This document shows positions 26,683 to 37,086 of a stretch of 64,000 nt of DNA, in pieces; the first letter of the stretch is position 1; each line of letters opens with the position of its first letter. Made by a program: the position numbers and the translations under genes. The DNA comes from Maribacter cobaltidurans. GTDB lineage: Bacteria; Bacteroidota; Bacteroidia; Flavobacteriales; Flavobacteriaceae. The stretch is taken from assembly GCF_002269385.1 (NCBI RefSeq), contig NZ_CP022957.1, positions 3,029,001 to 3,093,000 on the forward strand. Direction: 5' to 3'. Under the pieces are notes generated by a model, which searched no databases, was not told the DNA's origin, and saw only the letters and a program-made list of their open reading frames with translations.

Positions 26683-28689
26683 ATGCCAGCAACTGATAAA
26701 TCCATATTGTCCAGACTTTATATCGTTGCGGCATGCCTTGTGGTTTTTGCAGGTGCGGTATTGTTCAAGCTGGTCTCCATTCAGGTGGTGGATGGCGAGA
26801 AATATATGGCTCTTGCGGAAACGAGGACCACAAAGATGTTTACTATCGCTCCCAATAGGGGTAACCTTTATTCAGATGACGGGAGCTTGCTGGCCACTTC
26901 GGTTTCTAAATACAATATTCATTTTGATGCCGTAACGGTAAGTGAAAAGGACTTTAAGGAAAACGTAAAGCCCTTGTCAGATGCCTTGGCGAAATTATTC
27001 AATAAGGAATCATCCCATTATCAACAAATTCTTAGAAAGGCCAGACAAAATCAAAATAGGTATGCCCTGATTGCCAGAAACCTGGATTATTCGGAATATA
27101 TGGCCGTTAAAGGCTTTCCGCTATTTGAAAAGGGTCCTTTTAAGGGTGGGATTGTAATTGAGCAGAGTACCAAACGTGAACATCCTTTGGGTAAAATAGC
27201 GGAAAGAAGCGTGGGTTATGAGCGTGTTGATGAAAAGGGGTACCATACCAGGGTGGGTATGGAAGGTGCTTTTAGTGAGTACCTGAGCGGAATCGAAGGG
27301 AAAAGGTCCAAAGTGAAAATCGCCAAGAACCAATGGAAGCCCATAGGGTATGATAATATCGTGGAGCCTAAGGATGGTTATGATGTCTATTCCACTATTG
27401 ATATCAATATACAGGATATAGCCCACCACGCCCTTCTAAGACAGTTGGAGCATTACAAGGCCGATCACGGAACAGTGATTGTAATGGAAACCAAAACGGG
27501 AGAGGTAAAGGCCATTTCCAATTTAGGAAGAACTTCTGAAGGAAAGTATTATGAGCGGTTAAACTATGCTATTGGAGAATCGCATGAACCAGGGTCCACC
27601 TTTAAGTTGGTCAATTTAGTAGCTGCTTTGGAGGATAAGGTAATCGATACCAGCACCGTAGTGGATACCGAAAAAGGAAAATGGAAAATTTATAACCACT
27701 ATGTTAGGGATTCCAAAAATGGCGGATATGGTAAAATTTCGGTGGCAAAGGCCTTTGAGGTTTCTTCTAATACTGCGTTCGCAAAAATTATTCATAACAA
27801 TTACAAGGAGAACCCTGAAAAATATGTGAACCGCCTTATGAGTATGGATATTCATAAGCAACTAGGCCTTCCCGTAAAAGGAGAGGGCAAACCTGTTTTG
27901 AGGTATCCTGGTGATAAGGGATGGTCCGGTTTATCATTGGCCCAAATGGCCTATGGTTATGAGGTGGCCATGACCCCACTTCAAACTTTGGCTTTCTATA
28001 ATGCCATTGCCAATGATGGAGAGTTGATCAAACCTAGATTAATCAAGGAGGTGAAAGAGTGGAACAAAACCGTTAAAAAATTTGATAAGGAGGTGCTAAA
28101 CCCTTCTATATGTTCCAAAGAAACCGCTAAAAAGGTACAACAGTTATTAAAGGATGTGGTGGAACAGAAACATGGTACGGGACACGGTCTGTATTCCCCT
28201 AATTTCTCCATGGCGGGTAAAACGGGAACATGCCAGAAAAACTATGTGAGCAAAGATCCGGATAAGCTAAAGTACATCTCCTCTTTTGCGGGATATTTTC
28301 CTGCAGACAATCCAAAGTATTCCTGCATTGTGGTCATTCACGAGCCCGATAAAAGTGTGGGCTATTACGGTGCCGATGTGTCCGGGCCCGTATTCAAATC
28401 AATTGCCCAAAAAATCTATGCTACATCACCATTAACTGATGAAGTCGATGTTAAGGAAGCATTTGAGAACAGATTGGAAGAGGCTTACCAAGACTACTAC
28501 GCAAATATCCAAAAACAATATAAGGAGGTTCCAAATGTACGAGGGATGAGTGGTATGGATGCCATTTCCATACTGGAAAATCTGGGACTGGAAGTAGAGG
28601 TAAAAGGAAATGGAAAAGTAAAGAATCAGTCGATTTCAAAAGGAACCGATTTAAATAAAGTGAAAAAAATAGTACTGGAACTTTCATGA
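26683..28689 (+). CDS. ftsI: Septal peptidoglycan transpeptidase (FtsI/PBP3) with a PASTA domain
   Basis: Class B penicillin-binding protein. An N-terminal membrane anchor (about 10-33) and dimerisation domain (PNRGNLYSDDGSLLATS) precede the transpeptidase with STFK near 305, SSN near 361 and KTGT near 512. The last 60 residues (VPNVRGMSGMDAISILENLG) form one PASTA domain, common in this phylum. 668 residues. Stop overlaps the murE start. Confidence 0.94.
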   Translation: MPATDKSILSRLYIVAACLVVFAGAVLFKLVSIQVVDGEKYMALAETRTTKMFTIAPNRGNLYSDDGSLLATSVSKYNIHFDAVTVSEKDFKENVKPLSDALAKLFNKESSHYQQILRKARQNQNRYALIARNLDYSEYMAVKGFPLFEKGPFKGGIVIEQSTKREHPLGKIAERSVGYERVDEKGYHTRVGMEGAFSEYLSGIEGKRSKVKIAKNQWKPIGYDNIVEPKDGYDVYSTIDINIQDIAHHALLRQLEHYKADHGTVIVMETKTGEVKAISNLGRTSEGKYYERLNYAIGESHEPGSTFKLVNLVAALEDKVIDTSTVVDTEKGKWKIYNHYVRDSKNGGYGKISVAKAFEVSSNTAFAKIIHNNYKENPEKYVNRLMSMDIHKQLGLPVKGEGKPVLRYPGDKGWSGLSLAQMAYGYEVAMTPLQTLAFYNAIANDGELIKPRLIKEVKEWNKTVKKFDKEVLNPSICSKETAKKVQQLLKDVVEQKHGTGHGLYSPNFSMAGKTGTCQKNYVSKDPDKLKYISSFAGYFPADNPKYSCIVVIHEPDKSVGYYGADVSGPVFKSIAQKIYATSPLTDEVDVKEAFENRLEEAYQDYYANIQKQYKEVPNVRGMSGMDAISILENLGLEVEVKGNGKVKNQSISKGTDLNKVKKIVLELS

Positions 28690-30149
28690 AATTGTTAAAG
28701 GACATATTGTTCGGTGTGCATATCTCCGCCGTTAGTGGAACAACTAACTGTGAGGTGGCATCAGTATGTTTTGATTCAAGAAAGGTTCAAAAAGGAGATG
28801 CTTTTGTGGCCACTAGGGGGACGGTTACAGATGGTCATAAGTACATCGATAAGGCAGTTGAATTAGGTGCAAGGGCTGTCATTTGTGAGGAACTACCCAA
28901 AAAAATGATGAATGACGTCACCTATGTAGAAGTAGAAAATGGACAACAGGCCCTAGCTGTAATGGCCTCCAACTACTATGACAATCCTTCTAAGAATCTA
29001 AAGCTGGTCGGCGTAACAGGAACCAATGGTAAAACAACCGTTTCAAGTCTTTTGTATCAATTGTTCAAAAAGGCAGGTTATAAAGTAGGCCTGTTATCTA
29101 CCATAAAGATTATGGTGGACGACACGGAATATTCTACGAGTCATACCACACCCGACGCCTTGGTCATCAACCATCATTTAAGATTGATGAACGAAGCTGG
29201 AGTGGAGTTTTGTTTTATGGAAGTCAGCTCCCATGGCATACATCAAAAAAGGACGGAGGGGCTGGTTTTTGAAGGGGCTATTTTCACCAATATTTCTCAT
29301 GATCATTTGGATTATCATAAGACTTTTGCCGAGTATCGGGATACAAAGAAAAAGCTCTTTGATAATCTTCCAAAAAAAGCCTTTGCATTGACCAATATAG
29401 ATGATAAGAACGGTCTGGTGATGCTACAGAATACAAAGGCCAGAAAATACACCTATGCCCTAAAGAATTATGCGGATTATAGGGCACAGATCTTGGAAAA
29501 CCAATTTGATGGCCAGTTGTTGAAAATTGATGATAATGAATTATGGACAAAACTAATAGGGCACTTCAATGCCTATAATATGCTTTCCATATATGCTGCG
29601 GCAGACTTATTAGGACTGGAAAAATTGGAGATATTACGCTTGCTGAGCGAACTGGAAAATGTCGATGGAAGGTTCCAATATTATATATCTAAAAATAAAA
29701 TAACGGCAATAGTTGATTATGCCCATACGCCGGATGCTTTAAAAAATGTGCTTGAGACAATCAACACGTTGAGGACTGGAAATGAAAACGTCATCACCGT
29801 TGTGGGGTGTGGTGGCGACAGAGACAGATCTAAGCGTCCGGTAATGGGCAATATCGCTTCGGAAATGAGCAACAAGGCAATTTTCACCTCGGATAATCCA
29901 AGGACGGAATCACCTAGCGCAATAATTTCCGAAATGGAGGGAGGGGTGGAACCTCAGAATGTAAAAAAATTTTTATCCATTGAAAATCGGGAGCAGGCCA
30001 TAAAGACGGCATGCCAATTGGCAGCTGCCAATGATATCATTTTAATAGCCGGTAAGGGGCATGAGACGTATCAGGAGACTAATGGTAAACGCATTGATTT
30101 TGATGATTTCAAAATGGTAAAGGAATTTTTAAAGGCTATAAGTAAATAA
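28686..30149 (+). CDS. murE: UDP-MurNAc-Ala-Glu:meso-diaminopimelate ligase
   Basis: Mur ligase, 487 residues. ATP loop GTNGKTTVSSLL; the SHTTPDALVIN and EVSSHGIHQKR segments bind the nucleotide substrate. The DNPR motif in SDNPRTESPS indicates meso-diaminopimelate instead of lysine as the third residue. Overlaps ftsI by 4 bases. Confidence 0.95.
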   Translation: MKLLKDILFGVHISAVSGTTNCEVASVCFDSRKVQKGDAFVATRGTVTDGHKYIDKAVELGARAVICEELPKKMMNDVTYVEVENGQQALAVMASNYYDNPSKNLKLVGVTGTNGKTTVSSLLYQLFKKAGYKVGLLSTIKIMVDDTEYSTSHTTPDALVINHHLRLMNEAGVEFCFMEVSSHGIHQKRTEGLVFEGAIFTNISHDHLDYHKTFAEYRDTKKKLFDNLPKKAFALTNIDDKNGLVMLQNTKARKYTYALKNYADYRAQILENQFDGQLLKIDDNELWTKLIGHFNAYNMLSIYAAADLLGLEKLEILRLLSELENVDGRFQYYISKNKITAIVDYAHTPDALKNVLETINTLRTGNENVITVVGCGGDRDRSKRPVMGNIASEMSNKAIFTSDNPRTESPSAIISEMEGGVEPQNVKKFLSIENREQAIKTACQLAAANDIILIAGKGHETYQETNGKRIDFDDFKMVKEFLKAISK

Positions 30150-30177
30150 GGATTACAAAGGGAATTAAGAATAATAT

Positions 30178-31398
30178 ATGTTAACCTACCTGTTCGAATA
30201 TTTAGAAAAGCAATATCAACTGCCTGGAGCAAGTTTGTTCCAGTTCAGTACTTTTCGTGCGGGTATGGCCATCTTGTTTTCCCTTATAATTGCCACGGCA
30301 TATGGTAAAAAAATAATCCTATTTCTTCAGAAACAGCAGGTTGGTGAGACCATTAGGGATTTAGGTCTAGAAGGACAACAGCAAAAGGCAGGAACTCCTA
30401 CTATGGGAGGTGTAATCATTATAATGGCGACCCTGATTCCTGTTTTGCTTCTCGCAAGGTTGGATAATATTTATATCATTTTGTTGATTTTCACCACGTT
30501 GTGGATGGGTGTTATCGGTTTTATAGATGACTATATTAAGGTGTTCAAGAAAAACAAGGAAGGCCTTAAAGGAAGATTTAAGGTTATAGGTCAAGTGGTA
30601 TTGGGTCTATTGGTAGGTGCTGTACTTTACTTTCATCCAGAAGTTACCATGCGTGATCATAATAAGACCATAATAACCGAACAGTTTACGGTAGAGGAGG
30701 TAAGGGGTGAAGAAATTAAGTCTACAATGACTACCGTTCCCTTTTTTAAAAATAACGAATTCGATTATGGAAGTTTTATTGGTTGGATGGGAGAGGGAGC
30801 AAAGAACTATGCTTGGTTGATATTCATTCCCATCATCATTTTAATCGTCACAGCAGTTTCAAATGGTGCAAATCTAACCGATGGTATCGATGGCCTGGCA
30901 GCAGGAACTTCAGCCATAATAGTATTTACCCTGGGTGTTTTCGCCTTGGTTTCCGGTAACATCATTTTTTCGGAGTATTTGGATATCATGTATATCCCAA
31001 GGGTTGGTGAGCTATTGATTTTTATTACGGCGTTCGTTGGGGCCTTGGTAGGTTTTTTATGGTACAATACCTTTCCCGCCCAAGTTTTTATGGGAGATAC
31101 GGGAAGCCTTACCATTGGAGGGGTAATTGCAGTAATCGCCATTATCGTAAGAAAGGAATTATTGATTCCATTGTTGTGCGGTATTTTCTTCGCAGAGTCT
31201 ATTTCAGTAATGCTACAAGTAGCCTATTTCAAGTATACAAAGAGAAAATTTGGCGAGGGAAGACGTATTTTTTTAATGTCCCCATTACATCATCATTACC
31301 AAAAAAAAGGATATCACGAGAGTAAGATTGTAACCCGATTTTGGATTGTGGGCATTATGTTGGCCGTTGTGACCATTGTAACACTTAAGGTGAGGTAA
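30178..31398 (+). CDS. mraY: Phospho-MurNAc-pentapeptide transferase
   Basis: Makes lipid I at the inner membrane from UDP-MurNAc-pentapeptide and undecaprenyl phosphate. About ten transmembrane helices; catalytic segments GFIDDYIKV and [12 protein letters not shown], and the HHHYQKKG loop near the C-terminus. 406 residues, longer than E. coli MraY, with an extra cytoplasmic or periplasmic insert near 155-195 as usual in Bacteroidota. Next gene starts directly after the stop. Confidence 0.95.
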   Translation: MLTYLFEYLEKQYQLPGASLFQFSTFRAGMAILFSLIIATAYGKKIILFLQKQQVGETIRDLGLEGQQQKAGTPTMGGVIIIMATLIPVLLLARLDNIYIILLIFTTLWMGVIGFIDDYIKVFKKNKEGLKGRFKVIGQVVLGLLVGAVLYFHPEVTMRDHNKTIITEQFTVEEVRGEEIKSTMTTVPFFKNNEFDYGSFIGWMGEGAKNYAWLIFIPIIILIVTAVSNGANLTDGIDGLAAGTSAIIVFTLGVFALVSGNIIFSEYLDIMYIPRVGELLIFITAFVGALVGFLWYNTFPAQVFMGDTGSLTIGGVIAVIAIIVRKELLIPLLCGIFFAESISVMLQVAYFKYTKRKFGEGRRIFLMSPLHHHYQKKGYHESKIVTRFWIVGIMLAVVTIVTLKVR

Positions 31399-32733
31399 AT
31401 GGCTTTTTTGGTAGTGCTTGGTGGAGGTGAGAGTGGTGTGGGTACGGCCATTTTAGGACAAAAAAAAGGATTTGATGTTTTTGTTTCCGACAAGGGAAAA
31501 ATAAAGGAAAAATATAAAAACGTTCTTGAACATTTTGGGATTGATTGGGAAGAATCAACACATTCCGAGGAAAAAATAATGAAGGCCGATGTGGTCATGA
31601 AAAGTCCTGGAATTCCGGATTCCGTTCCGTTGGTGAAGGAGTTGGTCAATAAAGGCATTCCCGTTATCTCTGAAATTGAATTTGCATCAAGATATACCGA
31701 TGCAAAGATCATCGGGATAACTGGAAGCAACGGAAAGACCACGACCACGATGCTCACCTTTCACATTTTAAAAAATGGTGGGTTAAACGTGGGTATGGCC
31801 GGTAATATTGGGGATAGTTTCGCCAAAATGGTAGCTGAAGAGGATTTCGATTACTACGTTTTGGAAATCAGCAGTTTTCAATTGGACGGTATAAGGGAAT
31901 TTAAACCTCATATTTCCATAATTACCAACATTACACCGGACCATTTGGACAGATATGGGTATAAGTTCGAAAACTACATAGCTTCCAAATTCCTTATCAC
32001 CAAAAACCAATCGGACGAGGATTATTTCATTTATGATGCAGACGATGAAGTTATTGTTGATTGGTTAAAGGAACATCCCGTTAAATCCAGATTAATGCCC
32101 TTTTCGCTAAAGCGGTCCTTTGGGGAAGGAGCTTATTTAGAAAACAATGAAATTAATATAACAACTCAAGAAGACACTATAAAAATGACGACAGACACCT
32201 TAGCACTCGAAGGCCAGCACAATGTAAAGAATACCATGGCAGCGGCCATGGTGGCAAAATTGGTAGGTATTCGGAAAGAAACCATTAGGGAATGCATTTC
32301 CAATTTCCAAGGTGCGCCGCATCGTCTGGAAAAAGTATTGAAAATACACCATGTTCAGTATATCAACGATTCCAAGGCTACCAATGTAAATGCTACATAT
32401 TATGCCCTTGATAGTTTAAAAACACCTACGGTTTGGATTGTTGGTGGGGTGGACAAGGGTAACGAATATAAGGACTTGATGCCTTTGGTGAGGGAAAAAG
32501 TAAAAGCCATTGTCTGTTTGGGTGTTGATAATGAAAAGATAAAGGAAACCTTTGGTAATGTGGTAGATCTATTGGTGGAGACCTATGCCATGGAAGAAGC
32601 GGTGAAAGTGGCCTATAAGATAGCCGAAAGAGGAGATACGGTATTACTGTCACCGGCTTGTGCCAGCTTTGACCTTTTTGAGAATTATGAGGACCGCGGG
32701 AATCAATTCAAGAACTGTGTAAAAAACCTATAG
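31399..32733 (+). CDS. murD: UDP-MurNAc-L-alanine:D-glutamate ligase
   Basis: Mur ligase, 444 residues. An N-terminal UDP-binding Rossmann-like domain (LGGGESGVGTAIL), ATP loop ITGSNGKTTTTML, EISSFQLDGI and NDSKATNVNAT. SPACASFDLF near the C-terminus is the conserved end segment. Positioned tightly between mraY and ftsW. Confidence 0.95.
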   Translation: MAFLVVLGGGESGVGTAILGQKKGFDVFVSDKGKIKEKYKNVLEHFGIDWEESTHSEEKIMKADVVMKSPGIPDSVPLVKELVNKGIPVISEIEFASRYTDAKIIGITGSNGKTTTTMLTFHILKNGGLNVGMAGNIGDSFAKMVAEEDFDYYVLEISSFQLDGIREFKPHISIITNITPDHLDRYGYKFENYIASKFLITKNQSDEDYFIYDADDEVIVDWLKEHPVKSRLMPFSLKRSFGEGAYLENNEINITTQEDTIKMTTDTLALEGQHNVKNTMAAAMVAKLVGIRKETIRECISNFQGAPHRLEKVLKIHHVQYINDSKATNVNATYYALDSLKTPTVWIVGGVDKGNEYKDLMPLVREKVKAIVCLGVDNEKIKETFGNVVDLLVETYAMEEAVKVAYKIAERGDTVLLSPACASFDLFENYEDRGNQFKNCVKNL

Positions 32734-32736
32734 TAC

Positions 32737-33939
32737 GTGCGAAACCTATTGCAAAATATTAACGGGGATAAAGCCATTTGGGCCATTGCGGCGCTATTGG
32801 CATTATTCTCTTTTCTTCCCGTGTACAGTGCCAGTAGTAATCTGGTTTATGTTGTGGGCAATGGTACAACGGTGGGGCATTTGGTTAAACACGCCCTATT
32901 ACTGTTTTTAGGTTTCGGAATTATTTACGGGGTTCATAAAATACCGACGCATTTTTTTAAGGGCTTGTCCTTAATTGCCATGCCTATTGTGATTGTACTG
33001 CTCGTTTTTGTTTTGGCACAGGGCACAACAGCAGGTGAAACCAATGCAAGTCGCTGGATTCGCCTTCCACTTGTTGGTTTTGGTTTTCAGCCATCCAACT
33101 TGGCGGCCGTGGTTTTGATGATCTATGTTGCCAGATACTTATCCAAAATTAGGGATGTGAAGGTTTCTTTTAAAGAAAGCATCCTACCATTGTGGTTACC
33201 TGTTTTTTTGGTGGTGGTACTTATCCTTCCTGCTAACTTTTCAACGGCCGGTATTATTTTTTCCATGGTGTTAATGCTTTGTTTTTTAGGCGGATATCCA
33301 TTAAAGTATCTGTTGGCAATTGTAGGAACTGGAATTGCCTGTTTGGCCTTGTTCATTTTGGTGGCCAAGGCTGCCCCGGGTTTGTTTCCCAATAGGGTGG
33401 ATACGTGGATGAGCCGTATTGATAGTTTTAGCAACCCTGAGGATACGGAAGGTACCTATCAGATAGAAAAGGCTAAAATTGCCATTGCAACGGGAGGTGT
33501 CATGGGTAAAGGTGCAGGTAAAAGTGTACAGAAGAATTTTCTTCCACAGAGTTCTTCGGATTTTATCTATGCCATTATTGTCGAGGAATATGGATTGATA
33601 GGTGGCTTTGCGTTAATGTTTTTTTATCTGTTTTTGCTCTTTAGGATTGTGGTAGTGGCCAATGGATGTAGCACTATTTTCAGTAAGCTTTTGGTGTTAG
33701 GAGTGGGTCTGCCCATCGTGTTTCAGGCATTGATCAATATGGCCGTTGCCGTGGAGTTGTTTCCGGTTACCGGGCAAAATTTGCCCTTGATCAGTAGCGG
33801 GGGAACTTCTAGTTGGATGACCTGTTTGGCCATTGGAATCATTTTGAGCGCAAGCAATAAAAATACGGCGCAGACCAAGGAAAGTACTGTGGATATCGAT
33901 GAGAGTAACCCCTTAGAAGTATTGAGTGGGCAATTATAG
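32737..33939 (+). CDS. ftsW: Septal peptidoglycan glycosyltransferase FtsW
   Basis: SEDS-family polymerase, partner of FtsI. About ten transmembrane segments; [18 protein letters not shown] carries the conserved region after the first periplasmic loops, and the C-terminal [13 protein letters not shown] is the SEDS signature. GTG start at 32737. Overlaps murG by 14 bases. Confidence 0.94.
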   Translation: MRNLLQNINGDKAIWAIAALLALFSFLPVYSASSNLVYVVGNGTTVGHLVKHALLLFLGFGIIYGVHKIPTHFFKGLSLIAMPIVIVLLVFVLAQGTTAGETNASRWIRLPLVGFGFQPSNLAAVVLMIYVARYLSKIRDVKVSFKESILPLWLPVFLVVVLILPANFSTAGIIFSMVLMLCFLGGYPLKYLLAIVGTGIACLALFILVAKAAPGLFPNRVDTWMSRIDSFSNPEDTEGTYQIEKAKIAIATGGVMGKGAGKSVQKNFLPQSSSDFIYAIIVEEYGLIGGFALMFFYLFLLFRIVVVANGCSTIFSKLLVLGVGLPIVFQALINMAVAVELFPVTGQNLPLISSGGTSSWMTCLAIGIILSASNKNTAQTKESTVDIDESNPLEVLSGQL

Positions 33940-35014
33940 ATTTATCATTTCCGGAGGGGGAACAGGAGGTCATATTTATCCGGCAATTTCGATTGCCGAT
34001 GAACTGAAACGAAGATATCCGAATGCCGAATTCCTTTTTGTGGGAGCAAAGGATAGGATGGAAATGGAGAAGGTTCCCCAAGCGGGATACAAAATTGAAG
34101 GATTGTGGATAACAGGGATACAACGGAAACTGACCCTTAAAAATATGATGTTTCCATTTAAACTGATAAGTAGTTTGATTAAGGCAAGCAAAATAGTAAC
34201 CAAATTTAAACCCCATGCGGTTGTGGGCACGGGTGGTTTTGCTAGTGGTCCTTTATTAAAGGTGGCCTCGGGTAGGGGAATACCTTGTGTGCTTCAGGAG
34301 CAAAATTCCTTTGCTGGAATCACCAATAAATTACTTAAGGATAAGGTCGCCAAAATATGTGTGGCCTACGATGGAATGGAGCGTTTTTTTCCATCGGATA
34401 AAATTGTAAAAACGGGTAATCCCGTGAGGTCGGATTTGATTTCCATCAATGAGGACAAAAACGAGGCATTACGGTTTTTTGGTCTCGAAACAGGGAGAAA
34501 AACCCTTTTGGTACTTGGTGGAAGTCTGGGTTCCAAAAGAATCAACGCCCTAATTGCGGAAAATCTTGAGTTTTTCAAGTCTTTGGGCCTTCAGGTCCTT
34601 TGGCAATGTGGCAAGGGTTATATAGAAACATACAAACCACTGAATTCGGATACCGTGAAGGTCCATGCCTTTTTTAACGATATGGCCAAGACCTATGCCG
34701 CGGCTGACTTTATTATCTCAAGATCCGGCGCAGGAGCGGTTTCTGAACTATGCTTGGTTGGAAAACCCACCATTTTTATACCATCGCCTGTGGTTGCGGA
34801 GGATCATCAGACAAAAAATGCTCAGGCTTTGGTGGCCGAGGATGCCGCTATCATGATTAAGGAAAGCAATTTGGATGAAGATTTCAAGACTCGGTTTCAA
34901 TCCGTTTTTGAGTCGAGGGAATTACAGGAAAATCTCGCTAAAAATATAAAGGCATTGGCCCTGCCAAATGCCACTAAGGACATATGTGACGAAATAGAAA
35001 AATTATTGAATTAG
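33926..35014 (+). CDS. murG: Lipid II synthase (UDP-GlcNAc transferase MurG)
   Basis: GT28 enzyme adding GlcNAc to lipid I on the cytoplasmic face. N-terminal [11 protein letters not shown], then [30 protein letters not shown] and the nucleotide-binding [14 protein letters not shown] start at 33926 inside ftsW. 362 residues. Confidence 0.95.
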   Translation: MGNYRFIISGGGTGGHIYPAISIADELKRRYPNAEFLFVGAKDRMEMEKVPQAGYKIEGLWITGIQRKLTLKNMMFPFKLISSLIKASKIVTKFKPHAVVGTGGFASGPLLKVASGRGIPCVLQEQNSFAGITNKLLKDKVAKICVAYDGMERFFPSDKIVKTGNPVRSDLISINEDKNEALRFFGLETGRKTLLVLGGSLGSKRINALIAENLEFFKSLGLQVLWQCGKGYIETYKPLNSDTVKVHAFFNDMAKTYAAADFIISRSGAGAVSELCLVGKPTIFIPSPVVAEDHQTKNAQALVAEDAAIMIKESNLDEDFKTRFQSVFESRELQENLAKNIKALALPNATKDICDEIEKLLN

Positions 35015-35019
35015 CCAAA

Positions 35020-36372
35020 ATGGAAATTAAGGACATACATAGGGTTTACTTCATAGGTATCGGAGGTATTGGTATGTCCGCATTGGCCAGATATTTTAGG
35101 TTTATCGGTAAGGAGGTTGCAGGTTATGATAAGACCGAAACTCCTTTGACGCTTGAATTATCCGGCCATGATGTTTCCATCCACTATGATGATAATTTGG
35201 AATTGGTTCCAGAGGCGTTTTTAAATTCCAAGGGAACCTTGATTGTCTACACGCCAGCGGTAAAAACCACACATTCGGAATATCAATATTTCTTGAGGAA
35301 CGGTTTTATCATCAAGAAGCGTTCTGAGGTATTGGGACTCATTACCAAGGATTCATTCTGCTTTGCAGTGGCGGGCACCCACGGTAAAACGACCACTTCG
35401 AGTATACTTGCCCACTTGTTAAAGGAAACCGGGACGCCGCTAACTGCTTTTTTGGGAGGTATATCAGAAGACTTCAATAGTAATTTTCTGTTAGAGGGAA
35501 CAGATTATTCCGTTGTTGAGGCGGATGAGTTTGACAGGTCGTTTTTACGGCTTTCCCCAAACGTGGCCTGTATAACCTCCATGGATGCCGATCATTTGGA
35601 TATTTATGGGAATGCCGAAGAACTGAAGAAATCCTTTCTACAATTTGTGGACAGAATAAAACCGGGGGGTAAATTGTTTATAAGAAAAGGATTGCCCCTA
35701 GAAGGTATTACATATGGTATTGACGATGATTCAGACTATTGTATAAGAAATATAAGAGTAGAACATGGTGCCTACATTTTTGATTTGGGAACTCCGGAAG
35801 AAACCTATTCCGGGGTTAAGTTCAACAAACCGGGAAGACATAATTTATTGAACGGTTTGGTTGCTTTTGCTATGGCGATACAGGCAGGTTCCCCACCGTA
35901 TCGCCTAGCCGAAGCTTTGGCTACCTTTAAAGGAGTACAGCGAAGGTTTTCCTATAGAATTAAAAATGAGGACTTTGTTTTTATTGATGACTATGCACAT
36001 CATCCTACTGAAATTGATGCCGTGTACGATGCCATTGAGGAAATGCACCCCAATAAAAGGGTATTGGCAATTTTTCAGCCTCATTTATACAGTAGGACGA
36101 AAGATTTTGGAGATGATTTTGCGAAGAGCCTGTCCAAATTTAACAGTGTTTTGCTTTTGGAAATCTATCCGGCTAGGGAAGAACCTATACCTGGTATAGA
36201 TACGGCTTGGTTAATGGGAAAAATGACCAACTCCCGTAAGAAAATTATACAAAAAAAGGAGTTGGTTTCAGAAATAAAAAAACAAAATCCCGAGGTGCTT
36301 GTCATGATGGGTGCCGGAGATATTGGGCTAGAAATAATTAAAGTTAAAAAAGAATTGGAATATGCGCATTAA
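35020..36372 (+). CDS. murC: UDP-MurNAc:L-alanine ligase
   Basis: First Mur ligase of the pathway. IGIGGIGMSALAR (UDP-MurNAc binding), ATP loop AGTHGKTTTSSIL, EADEFDRSFL and DDYAHHPTEI are all in place. 450 residues. The stop lies inside the ftsQ start region (11-base overlap). Confidence 0.95.
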   Translation: MEIKDIHRVYFIGIGGIGMSALARYFRFIGKEVAGYDKTETPLTLELSGHDVSIHYDDNLELVPEAFLNSKGTLIVYTPAVKTTHSEYQYFLRNGFIIKKRSEVLGLITKDSFCFAVAGTHGKTTTSSILAHLLKETGTPLTAFLGGISEDFNSNFLLEGTDYSVVEADEFDRSFLRLSPNVACITSMDADHLDIYGNAEELKKSFLQFVDRIKPGGKLFIRKGLPLEGITYGIDDDSDYCIRNIRVEHGAYIFDLGTPEETYSGVKFNKPGRHNLLNGLVAFAMAIQAGSPPYRLAEALATFKGVQRRFSYRIKNEDFVFIDDYAHHPTEIDAVYDAIEEMHPNKRVLAIFQPHLYSRTKDFGDDFAKSLSKFNSVLLLEIYPAREEPIPGIDTAWLMGKMTNSRKKIIQKKELVSEIKKQNPEVLVMMGAGDIGLEIIKVKKELEYAH

Positions 36373-37081
36373 TTGGAATGTATTGAAGATAGTTGCGCTA
36401 ATGTTAGTAATAATGGGGCTTTACGCATTTTCTAACAATAGAAATCGCAACAAAAATGTAGTCAGCAGCAGGGTGGAATTTTTGGGAGACCAAAATTTGT
36501 ATATCACTGAGGGAGCGGTTAATAAATTGTTAATACAAAATTATGGACGCCTAGAAAATGTGCCTAAAGAAAAATTAGTTTTGAATACTATAGAAAAGGC
36601 CCTTGAGGCCAATGAAATGGTGAAAAGTGCCCAAGTCTATATTACTATAGACGGTAAGCTAACGTCTAAAATTGTTCAACGTAAACCCATCGGACGCATT
36701 GAGGGGAATTCAAAATTCTATCTGGATGATGAAGGAAAGCGTATGCCGTTTTCGTCCAATTATTCGGCCAGGGTCCCTATTATAACAGGTGACATTACAG
36801 GTAAGAGTCTGGAGGACGTGTATAAAATTTTGGAGTTTATCAATAAGGACGATTTTTTACGTAAGAATGTAATCGGTATTCATATCAAGGCAGAAGATGA
36901 TTATCAATTGAAGTTTAGGCTGAACCAGTTTGTAGTGAATTTAGGGGATATTGAAAATTTGGAAGCAAAGTTCAGCAACTTTAAAGCATTTTATGCCAAG
37001 GCCAATAAGGATAAGACCTTGGAGGATTTTGCCGTAGTTAGTTTGGAATTCAATAACCAGGTAGTGTGCACTAAAATTTAA
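36362..37081 (+). CDS. ftsQ: Cell division protein FtsQ
   Basis: Bitopic divisome protein, 239 residues. A short cytoplasmic N-terminus and one transmembrane helix (about 8-24) lead into a POTRA-like domain (about 45-115), then the beta domain. Position between murC and ftsA matches the usual order; no ddl lies between. Sequence divergence is normal for FtsQ. Confidence 0.88.
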   Translation: MRINWNVLKIVALMLVIMGLYAFSNNRNRNKNVVSSRVEFLGDQNLYITEGAVNKLLIQNYGRLENVPKEKLVLNTIEKALEANEMVKSAQVYITIDGKLTSKIVQRKPIGRIEGNSKFYLDDEGKRMPFSSNYSARVPIITGDITGKSLEDVYKILEFINKDDFLRKNVIGIHIKAEDDYQLKFRLNQFVVNLGDIENLEAKFSNFKAFYAKANKDKTLEDFAVVSLEFNNQVVCTKI

Positions 37082-37086
37082 CAACA